Source: Gemmataceae bacterium | GTDB taxonomy: Bacteria; Planctomycetota; Planctomycetia; Gemmatales; Gemmataceae | Reading direction: 5' to 3' | DNA: 7,379 bases | Assembly: GCA_025056835.1 (NCBI GenBank) | Contig: JANWVS010000088.1 | Location: forward strand, 1 to 7,379 | Shown: one piece after another, positions 1 to 4,386 of the stretch | Numbering within the stretch: position 1 is the stretch's first letter | Layout: each line of letters opens with the position of its first letter | Translations under genes and position numbers: made by a program | The notes under the pieces: generated by a model | The model's input: only the letters and a program-made list of their open reading frames with translations | Databases searched by the model: none | What the model was told of the DNA's origin: nothing

Positions 1-374
1 GTTTTGCGCGCAAGGGGGAAGAACAAAGCCCCTACCGGCTGCTGACCCGCCTGCTGCGCGAAGGCCCTCCCCTGGGGATGTTCACGATCGCCTGGTGCGA
101 CACCGCCGCGAATCTACAGCGCTATTTCGACCGGCAGACGCTCCGCGAATTCGAGATGCGCATCCTCTTCCAAATGAGCGCCAACGATTCGAGCACCCTC
201 ATGGACGCCCCGACGGCGATGAAGCTCGGCCCCAATCGCGCGATTTACTACACGGAAGACCAAGGTAAGATGGAAAAGTTTCGTCCCTATGCCCTGCCGC
301 CGCTGTCATGGCTGCGCAGTTTGCGCCGGCCGGTCGCCCACCCGGAAAGCCAACCCGCCGGCGTTGCCCCGTAG
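1..374 (+). CDS. FtsK/SpoIIIE-like ATPase, C-terminal fragment (5' end outside window)
   Basis: The frame is open from base 3 and ends at TAG 372-374, giving 123 visible residues. No start is visible, so this is the tail of a larger gene. The segment running FEMRILFQMSANDSSTLMD and then LGPNRAIYYTEDQGKMEKFRPY matches the style of the last strand-helix units of FtsK/SpoIIIE/HerA-type ATPases, where a 'D..SL.D.P.A..LG..RA' block follows the motor core. Just before it, LLREGPPLGMFTIAWCDT resembles the strand and loop where these enzymes discuss alternative substrates or partners. Family knowledge points to a hexameric DNA- or protein-translocating ATPase. The Walker motifs lie upstream of the window and cannot be checked, so the substrate is unknown. 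The last 20 or so residues are Pro/Arg/Ala-rich and probably disordered. The gene converges with aroB, with 27 bp between stops. Family assignment is from remembered motif style only. Confidence 0.72.
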   Translation, partial: FARKGEEQSPYRLLTRLLREGPPLGMFTIAWCDTAANLQRYFDRQTLREFEMRILFQMSANDSSTLMDAPTAMKLGPNRAIYYTEDQGKMEKFRPYALPPLSWLRSLRRPVAHPESQPAGVAP

Positions 375-401
375 CCGAGCCGCCCCGGCACACGGTCCCG
401 G

Positions 402-1511
402 TCAAGCGTGCCCGGCAGCAGCCGGAGTGCGTTGCAGTTCCGCCAACACGCTTTCCACGTCGGCCGCGGCGACATCGTCGAACAAGGCGACTTCCCCCAA
501 GCGTCGCGGCAAGATAAAGCGCATTTTGCCGGCGAGGGCTTTCTTGTCGGAGCGCATGGCGGCCAGCAAAACGGCCCGGTCCCACGGCTCAGGGGCGGTC
601 GGCAGGCCCAGCCGGCTGAGCAGCGCTCGTTGCCGTTCGGTCAGCTGAGATGGTATCAAGCCCCGGCGTTCGGCCAGCCGACTGGCACAGACCATGCCCG
701 CCGCCACGGCTTCCCCGTGCAGCCACCGCCCATAGCCGGCCGCGGTTTCAAACGCATGAGCGAACGTGTGGCCGTAGTTCAGCACCGCGCGCAGGCCGGT
801 CTCGTCGCGCTCGTCGCGAGCCACAATGTCGGCCTTCAAGCGGCAGCAGCGCACCACGATGTGCTCCAGCAGTTCCGGGTCGCGCCGCAAGATCCGCTCC
901 GCGTTGCTTTCCAGCCAGGCAAAGAAATCGGCGTCAAGGCTCACGCCATACTTGACAACCTCGGCCAGGCCGCTGCGATATTCCCGGTCCGGCAGGGTGC
1001 GGAGCGTGTGCAGGTCGATCCAGACCCCGCGCGGTTGATGGAAGCAGCCGATAAGGTTCTTGGCCCGCGGATGGTTGACGGCCACCTTGCCGCCGACTGA
1101 ACTATCGACCATCGCCAGCAAGGTCGTCGGCACCATCAGCAAGTCCAGACCGCGAGCGTAGGTGGCAGCGACAAATCCAGCCAGGTCGCCGATGACCCCG
1201 CCGCCGACGGCCACAACCAGCGTTCGACGGTCCGCGGGCAGATCGAGCAAGGCATCGTACAGTTCCGCGGCAACCGCCAACGATTTTTGCTCCTCCCCCG
1301 GAGGGCGGACCGCCAAGCCGGTGCGCAAGCCTTGCTGCCGGAGAAGCTCGCCAACTTGCTCCGCGTGAGGGCGGACGACCCGGTCGGTCACCACCAAGGC
1401 CGACGTCGCCGAACAGCAACGGCGGATAAAGTCAGCGAGGGCGGCATCGGTGCCGGAGGTCACGACAATGTCGTAACCGCGCGGCCCCAAGTCGACATGA
1501 AGCGTGGTCAT
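402..1511 (-). CDS. aroB: 3-dehydroquinate synthase
   Basis: A complete 369-residue protein, close to the usual length of about 360. It converts DAHP to 3-dehydroquinate, the second shikimate step, in the cytoplasm using NAD+ and a divalent metal. The NAD-binding glycine run GGGVIGD is at residues 103-109. The hallmark block PTTLLAMVDSSVGGK lies at 128-142, followed by NHPRAKNLIG. Metal ligands expected for the family are all present: E184 in GLAEVVKYG, H248 in LNYGHTFAHAFE, and H265 in LHGEAVAAGM. Active-site lysines K142 and K187 are also seen. The ATG at 1511 has GGGGA (1516-1520) four bases upstream on the minus strand. The gene follows the lipoprotein gene in the same direction after a 79-bp gap. 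Nothing is missing or broken; the protein should be active. A long open frame antisense to it (408-1100) is a coding shadow. Confidence 0.97.
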   Translation of the reverse strand: MTTLHVDLGPRGYDIVVTSGTDAALADFIRRCCSATSALVVTDRVVRPHAEQVGELLRQQGLRTGLAVRPPGEEQKSLAVAAELYDALLDLPADRRTLVVAVGGGVIGDLAGFVAATYARGLDLLMVPTTLLAMVDSSVGGKVAVNHPRAKNLIGCFHQPRGVWIDLHTLRTLPDREYRSGLAEVVKYGVSLDADFFAWLESNAERILRRDPELLEHIVVRCCRLKADIVARDERDETGLRAVLNYGHTFAHAFETAAGYGRWLHGEAVAAGMVCASRLAERRGLIPSQLTERQRALLSRLGLPTAPEPWDRAVLLAAMRSDKKALAGKMRFILPRRLGEVALFDDVAAADVESVLAELQRTPAAAGHA

Positions 1512-1519
1512 GGCATCCC

Positions 1520-1552
1520 CAGCCGTCCAACCGCCGAAACCACGGACAGCTG
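1520..1552 (-). promoter_or_regulatory. Hairpin abutting the aroB ribosome binding site
   Basis: On the minus strand, CAGCTGTCC (1544-1552) can pair with GGACGGCTG (1520-1528), forming a nine-pair stem with one G-U wobble and a 15-base loop. The 3' arm ends on the first G of the GGGGA Shine-Dalgarno sequence of aroB. The placement would let folding compete with ribosome access, or the stem may only be chance in GC-rich DNA. There is no T-run after it, so it does not look like a classical terminator for the lipoprotein gene. Role is inferred. Confidence 0.35.
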
Positions 1553-1590
1553 ACGACCCGGTGTCATGCTACGCGGCGGCGGCGACGCGA

Positions 1591-2304
1591 TCAAGGCGTC
1601 CAATGCCCCGCCGGCGCCAGCCCCTTGATTTGCCGTTCGAAACCGACGTTGGCTTCGGCTTCTTGCAGAAGCGGCCGCACCGACTCGAACGATTGCGCCG
1701 GGTAACCCGCCTTGGCCAGATACTGCCGCGCCAGTTCCTCCGGCCGCGGTTTGGGCAACGCACGCCCACTGCGCGGTCGGTCTTTCTCGTAGCGGGCCAA
1801 TTCGAATTGATGACTTAAGTCGGCGTCGCCGCGTTGACCGACGTTGCCCAACGGCACATCCATTGGCGGCAGCTTGTCGGGCCGGCGCATCGCCGGGGTG
1901 GCCGCACTCTCCCGTTCCACCACCATGCGGCCCAAGGCAAAAGCCAGAACGGCAGCCAACTCGGCGTCATCGCGACACCGCGCCACCAGCCCTTCGGTGA
2001 CGTAAACCATGCTGGTGTCGACGTGAAACAACTCCGCTTGCGGTGCCTTGCCGATGGTGGCAAAAAGCACGGAACCCAGGCCGAGCTGGGGGTTGGCCGC
2101 CAGCAGCTTCCGACCGATCGCGTCAACCCGCGTCGCCACCGCCTCGTCGGCCAGCGGAACGTTCGCCTTGGTCGTTTTTCCCAGCGCCGGCAGTCCGAAC
2201 GGATTGGCCGAGACGGTCGCTGTCTTGGGAGTTTCCGTGGTGAACACCGATTCACAACCGGCCAGAGCCACGGCGAAGACGAACAAACAGAGACGCAGCG
2301 TCAT
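1591..2304 (-). CDS. Exported lipoprotein with a degenerate M48-metalloprotease-like domain
   Basis: Starting at ATG 2304 gives 237 residues that open with a lipoprotein signal, MTLRLCLFVFAVALAGC, with lipobox LAGC at 14-17 and E at +2, which suggests the outer membrane. An upstream ATG at 2355 would put 17 residues before the signal and is unlikely. Residues about 52-135 follow the M48 (BepA/Oma1/LoiP-like) plan: a paired-helix stretch, then HVDTSMVYVTEGLVARCRDDAELAAVLA, equivalent to the family's 'yVtrGLL...ndeaELAaVLA'. Where the zinc motif HEIGH should follow, the sequence reads FALGR (122-126), so both histidines and the glutamate are gone. A later block, FELARYEKDR (167-176) and YLAKAGYP (195-202), resembles the M48 'E.EAD..g...la.AGyd' region with a basic insertion. 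I infer a non-catalytic, possibly scaffolding or chaperone-like, envelope protein. Its ribosome binding site is weak. It lies 79 bp upstream of aroB, same strand. Confidence 0.78.
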   Translation of the reverse strand: MTLRLCLFVFAVALAGCESVFTTETPKTATVSANPFGLPALGKTTKANVPLADEAVATRVDAIGRKLLAANPQLGLGSVLFATIGKAPQAELFHVDTSMVYVTEGLVARCRDDAELAAVLAFALGRMVVERESAATPAMRRPDKLPPMDVPLGNVGQRGDADLSHQFELARYEKDRPRSGRALPKPRPEELARQYLAKAGYPAQSFESVRPLLQEAEANVGFERQIKGLAPAGHWTP

Positions 2305-2404
2305 GCAACGAGTCCCCGGGTCCCCCGCCAAGGGGAAGAGCGGATCTCGGACCACGCGCTCATAGCCAATCCGCGCCGTGATGTCCAGGCGAATTCACCC
2401 GCAG

Positions 2405-2496
2405 GGCTGTTCGATGGTGTCATAAGTCCTTTCGCGGCGGTTGGAAACCGATTCGGCTCGTTCGAACAACAACAGCTTGCCCGCAATCGAACAGCC
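2405..2496. repeat. Long-spaced 11-bp perfect inverted repeat with nested dyads
   Basis: GGCTGTTCGAT at 2405-2415 is the exact reverse complement of ATCGAACAGCC at 2486-2496. The 70-bp interval contains CGGTT-GGA-AACCG (2438-2450) and the palindrome GTTCGAAC (2460-2467). The arms and the palindrome share the GTTCGA core, giving three spaced copies. As RNA it would form a multi-branch fold; as DNA it could be a repeated operator or a small repeat element. No function is known from sequence alone. Confidence 0.5.
2419..2447 (-). promoter_or_regulatory. Weak sigma-70-type promoter candidate for the lipoprotein gene
   Basis: Minus-strand TTTCCA (2442-2447) and TATGAC (2419-2424) are separated by 17 bp. 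Each hexamer matches four of six consensus bases. It lies about 115 bp upstream of the ATG at 2304 and inside the inverted-repeat region. It is the best match I found in this gap, but is not strong. Confidence 0.25.
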
Positions 2497-2595
2497 TTGG
2501 CCGATGCCGCCGGCCGTGTTTGGTGCCGTAACTTGCCGTTTCCAAGGCACTGCCCGGGGCGCTGGTTGCGTTTCAACTGCGAGGGCAAGACTGAG

Positions 2596-2618
2596 AAGGC
2601 AACCGCTCCGCCTGCCTT
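2596..2618 (-). terminator. Possible weak terminator hairpin just after fur
   Basis: Immediately after the fur stop codon the minus strand carries AAGGCA (2613-2618) and TGCCTT (2596-2601), a perfect six-pair stem with an 11-base loop. It is followed by CTCAGTCTTGCC, which is pyrimidine-rich but has no real T-run. It could be a processing or weak termination site. Confidence is low. Confidence 0.22.
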
Positions 2619-3110
2619 TCAAACGAGATCGAGGCGGCGCTTGGTCGTCTTGGCTCGATTGCACTCGGCGCACAGGCCGCGGATCAAGAAGCTGTGCCCC
2701 TGCATTTGGAATTGATGGTCCAGACAGACATTGCGGAGCAGGTTTTCCATGTCCGGATGTTGAAATTCGATCATCTTGTGGCACTGCACGCACACGAGAT
2801 GATCGTGCTGCGGGTAGCCATAATCATGTTCGTAGTATTTGCGCGTGCCGAGTTCGAGAGGCCGCAGCAAACCGGCGGCGACCAGTTGCTTGAGCGTTCG
2901 GTAGATCGTCGGCCGGCTGACCTGGTAGCCGTCGGCGCGCATCTCGTCGAAAAGCTGGTCCGCATCGAAGTGATTGTGTTTGGTGAAGATGTAGCGGACC
3001 ATGTCGCGTCGTTGGCCTGTGAAGCGCTGGGGTTTCGGCCGGCTGGCGAGGTACTCGCGGAACTTTTCCTCGGGAGACTGCGACACTGCCACCGTCGGGA
3101 GCACTGACAT
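2619..3110 (-). CDS. Fur-family metal/redox-responsive transcriptional repressor
   Basis: 163 residues, slightly longer than the usual 140-150 because of an N-terminal extension. The winged-helix DNA-binding domain covers about 25-90, with HFDADQLFDEMRADG (47-61) and the recognition-helix signature SRPTIYRTLKQLVAAGLL (65-82). The dimerisation half contains HDHLVCVQC (102-110) followed by IEF (114-116). Structural zinc cysteines are C107, C110, C147 and C150. Sensor-site candidates are H47, E94, H102, H104 and E115; glutamate rather than aspartate at 115 argues against a PerR-like sensor. The Fur, Zur or Mur subtype cannot be decided. The first position of the usual HHDH is Q101 and the glycine after the second cysteine is H111. 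GGAG (3112-3115) sits one base from the ATG at 3110 but seven from a GTG at 3104, so the true start may be that GTG, two codons later. A good promoter lies at 3155-3183. Confidence 0.95.
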   Translation of the reverse strand: MSVLPTVAVSQSPEEKFREYLASRPKPQRFTGQRRDMVRYIFTKHNHFDADQLFDEMRADGYQVSRPTIYRTLKQLVAAGLLRPLELGTRKYYEHDYGYPQHDHLVCVQCHKMIEFQHPDMENLLRNVCLDHQFQMQGHSFLIRGLCAECNRAKTTKRRLDLV

Positions 3111-3154
3111 TCTCCACTCACTCTACCGCTGGGGCGACCATGAAAGACGGTGGT

Positions 3155-3183
3155 ATTTTAGCAAGAAGCTAGTCTCTTTGCAA
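3155..3183 (-). promoter_or_regulatory. Promoter for the Fur-family gene, with a dyad in the spacer
   Basis: Minus-strand -35 TTGCAA (3178-3183) and -10 TAAAAT (3155-3160) are separated by exactly 17 bp; TAAAAT matches five of six bases of TATAAT. The predicted start of transcription is about 40 bases upstream of the fur start. The -35 box lies inside the last codons of the FlgM-like gene, whose stop is at 3169-3171. The spacer plus part of the -35 carries the imperfect inverted repeat described separately. Confidence 0.65.
3161..3181. promoter_or_regulatory. Imperfect 21-bp dyad, candidate Fur-family operator
   Basis: Eight-base arms GCAAGAAG (3161-3168) and CTCTTTGC (3174-3181) flank a five-base centre. 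Six of eight positions are symmetric. The size and its position between -35 and -10 fit a repressor site, and Fur-family genes are often autoregulated. It does not match the classical E. coli Fur box, and the link to this protein is inference. Confidence 0.35.
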
Positions 3184-3438
3184 ACGCTCCAACAGCCGGT
3201 CCAGGGCCGCTTCCCAGCGCTGCGGCGTGTCGTAACTGCCGGCGGCGATTTCCCGGCGGATCCGTTCCACTAAGTCGCGACGAATCATAGGCTCCTTCTC
3301 CTCGCGCTCGAACCGGCCGGCGGACTTCGGGCGGGGCTCGGGGCTTGCAACCTCTGCCAAGGGACCGCCGCGGCCATGCCACCACACCGAGCTGCCCCGC
3401 AGGGGCCCGCCCATGCCATTGGGACCTTGTTGCTGCAT
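3169..3438 (-). CDS. Small FlgM-like (anti-sigma-28-type) protein
   Basis: 89 residues. The C-terminal part, MIRRDLVERIRREIAAGSY (51-69) and then DTPQRWEAALDRLLERL (70-86), has the pattern of the FlgM anti-sigma-28 fold, 'R.d.V..ir..Ia.GtYd......A..ll..l': two amphipathic helices joined by a G-[ST]-Y turn. The N-terminal 50 residues are Gln/Gly/Pro-rich and probably disordered, as is usual for FlgM. FlgM proteins bind and hold a FliA-type sigma factor; whether this one still does is unknown, since no flagellar gene is present. Two starts have good ribosome sites: ATG 3438 with GGGGGAG (3448-3454) nine bases away, and ATG 3288 (39 residues, the helical domain alone) with AGGAG (3298-3302) nine bases away. 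I prefer the longer. The 3' end overlaps the fur promoter. It could instead be a lineage-specific small regulator. Confidence 0.68.
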   Translation of the reverse strand: MQQQGPNGMGGPLRGSSVWWHGRGGPLAEVASPEPRPKSAGRFEREEKEPMIRRDLVERIRREIAAGSYDTPQRWEAALDRLLERLQRD

Positions 3439-3498
3439 TACCGGTGTCTCCCCCGTCGGCCCGGCTCAGGGGCTTGAGCGAGCAGCGCCGACAGGTTC

Positions 3499-3528
3499 AT
3501 CATAGGCCCACCAGACGGCACAGATCAA
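3499..3528 (-). promoter_or_regulatory. Promoter candidate for the FlgM-like gene
   Basis: Minus-strand TTGATC (3523-3528) and TATGAT (3499-3504) are separated by 18 bp, matching four and five of six consensus bases. The predicted 5' leader to ATG 3438 is about 54 bases. The -10 is followed by GAAC, giving the 10-mer TATGATGAAC, which recurs at the promoter candidate upstream of the RsbW-like gene. Confidence 0.5.
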
Positions 3529-3727
3529 TCCGGCAGGCCGTGGGATTTGCTGTTCCTTGCCGAACATCGCACGTTTTCTGCCGACGACTCGCCCCGCTCC
3601 GCGACGCAAGGTCGTCCGCATTTGCCATGGTTGTTATCGTCGACCGTTCGCGGCCGCTTGCACGGAATCGCGCACGACTGGGACCTTCGCGCCAACAGCG
3701 ATGCGCTCCGCACGGACCGCACTAGAC

Positions 3728-3747
3728 CTGCGTGCTTCACCACGCAG
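3728..3747 (-). other. Perfect 7-bp hairpin in the gap downstream of the RsbW-like gene
   Basis: CTGCGTG and CACGCAG form a perfect seven-pair stem with a six-base loop (GTGAAG on the minus strand). It lies about 85 bases after the stop of the RsbW-like gene. No T-run follows, so a factor-independent terminator is unlikely; it may protect or end the transcript in another way. Confidence 0.3.
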
Positions 3748-3829
3748 ACGGACTGCGCCAGCAAAACACATCGCATGAATCGACCGGAGCCTGGGTGCTC
3801 GCTGCGACGTGCCCGGTGCGCTTTTTCCC

Positions 3830-4261
3830 TCAACCAACTGCGGGCATAACCGTCGTCCGCCGCTTGACCAGCCGCAGCAAGTTGCCGCGCGGACCGCGCG
3901 GCTGGCAGCTGACGTTGTCCATCAGCGCCCGCATCAGGTAGACCCCCCGACCGCCAATCCGCAAATCCCCCGGCGGCAGCGGAGGTACACTGGCCAAGTC
4001 GAACGGCTCGCCCTCATCGAGAAAGGTCAGCTCGATGTCCTCCGCGGCAATGCGCACGTGCAACGTAAATTCCGCCCCAGGCCGGTCGCGATGGGCATGC
4101 CGCACGATATTCGTCACCGCCTCGCCCGTGGCCAAGACCAAGGCATGGCGTAGCGATTGCTCCAGCTTCCATGCCAGGCAAACGCTTTCCACGAAGCCGC
4201 GCGCCACGGACAGCATGCGGAGGTCGCTCGGCAGGGTCAACGTGAACGTCGAACCATCCAT
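3830..4261 (-). CDS. RsbW-type anti-sigma factor serine kinase (GHKL ATPase)
   Basis: 143 residues from ATG 4261, the usual length for single-domain HATPase_c_2 regulators. These bind a sigma factor, and phosphorylate a STAS-domain antagonist, to set sigma availability in the cytoplasm. The ATP-site boxes are visible: N box EAVTN (47-51), G1 box DEGEPFD (82-88) and G2 box GGRGVYL (103-109); the opening TLTLPSDLRMLSVARGFVE is typical of the family. The C-terminal GNLLRLVKR (126-134) fits the last strand. Longer starts exist in frame, ATG 4291 and TTG 4306; ATG 4291 has AAGG five bases away while ATG 4261 has only a weak site, so the 10-residue longer form is a real alternative. No STAS partner, phosphatase or sigma gene is in the window. 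The neighbouring small gene also resembles an anti-sigma factor. Sigma target is unknown. Confidence 0.88.
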   Translation of the reverse strand: MDGSTFTLTLPSDLRMLSVARGFVESVCLAWKLEQSLRHALVLATGEAVTNIVRHAHRDRPGAEFTLHVRIAAEDIELTFLDEGEPFDLASVPPLPPGDLRIGGRGVYLMRALMDNVSCQPRGPRGNLLRLVKRRTTVMPAVG

Positions 4262-4329
4262 AACGGAACCGCCATCTTTGGGGAAACGCATCCGTGCCTT
4301 GCCCAAAGCAAAGCTCCGTACCGGCGTTC

Positions 4330-4359
4330 ATCATAACGGACCGTGCGCCGACGACACAA
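4330..4359 (-). promoter_or_regulatory. Promoter candidate for the RsbW-like gene
   Basis: Minus-strand TTGTGT (4354-4359) and TATGAT (4330-4335) are separated by 18 bp. The -35 is poor (three of six) and the -10 good (five of six). It falls in the 125-bp gap after the large exported-protein gene, giving a leader of about 62 bases to ATG 4261. The -10 belongs to the same TATGATGAAC 10-mer as at 3495-3504. Confidence 0.42.
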
Positions 4360-4386
4360 TGGCAACCGCTTGCGACCGGGGACCCG

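Larger units (their letters stand above)
2305..2618. other. Non-coding gap of 314 bp with inverted repeats and a weak promoter candidate
   Basis: No convincing gene was found between the fur stop and the lipoprotein start; the open frames here have Arg/Pro/Ser-rich shadow composition and run across neighbouring genes. The stretch holds an 11-bp perfect inverted repeat (2405-2415 with 2486-2496), a small nested hairpin (2438-2450), an 8-bp palindrome (2460-2467) and a possible minus-strand promoter TTTCCA (2442-2447), 17 bp, TATGAC (2419-2424). It probably contains the 3' end of the fur transcript and the control region of the lipoprotein gene. Confidence 0.6.
3439..3829. other. 391-bp gap without a convincing gene
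   Basis: Open frames on both strands are rich in Arg, Ser, Cys and His with no recognisable motif and look like chance. The right part follows the RsbW-like stop. The left part holds the promoter candidate of the FlgM-like gene (3499-3528), a 21-codon leader frame (3438-3503) and a perfect 7-bp hairpin (3728-3747). The size is large for such a compact neighbourhood, so a small RNA or a decayed gene is possible, but I see no direct support for either. Confidence 0.5.

Noticed and set aside
375..401. Shared bidirectional terminator between the FtsK-like gene and aroB
   Set aside because: The 27-bp interval is GC-rich but I could not find a convincing stem followed by a T-run on either strand.
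1046..1054. GCCGATAA on the plus strand, like the -10 of sigma-28 promoters
   Set aside because: It lies inside aroB on the opposite strand, has no matching -35 or downstream gene, and is explained by coding sequence.
408..1100. Plus-strand open frame of 230 codons across aroB
   Set aside because: It is antisense to a textbook aroB with all catalytic residues; the product is low-complexity Gln/Arg/Ala-rich with no motif, as expected of a shadow in GC-rich DNA.
1834..2715. Plus-strand open frame of 293 codons
   Set aside because: It runs antisense through the lipoprotein gene, the non-coding gap and the end of the Fur-family gene; composition is Arg/His/Gln-rich and no domain is visible.
2395..2793. 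Minus-strand 132-codon frame overlapping the 3' part of the Fur-family gene
   Set aside because: It overlaps a well-supported gene in another frame, has shadow-like Pro/Arg/Ser composition and no clear ribosome site.
3820..3837. CTTTTTCCC T-run on the plus strand as a terminator
   Set aside because: The preceding stem needs two wobble pairs, no plus-strand gene ends nearby, and on the minus strand it reads as an A-run at the wrong side.
4304..4306. TTG as the start of the RsbW-like gene
   Set aside because: Better ATG codons lie in frame at 4291 and 4261, and the family normally begins close to the TLTLPSDLR strand.
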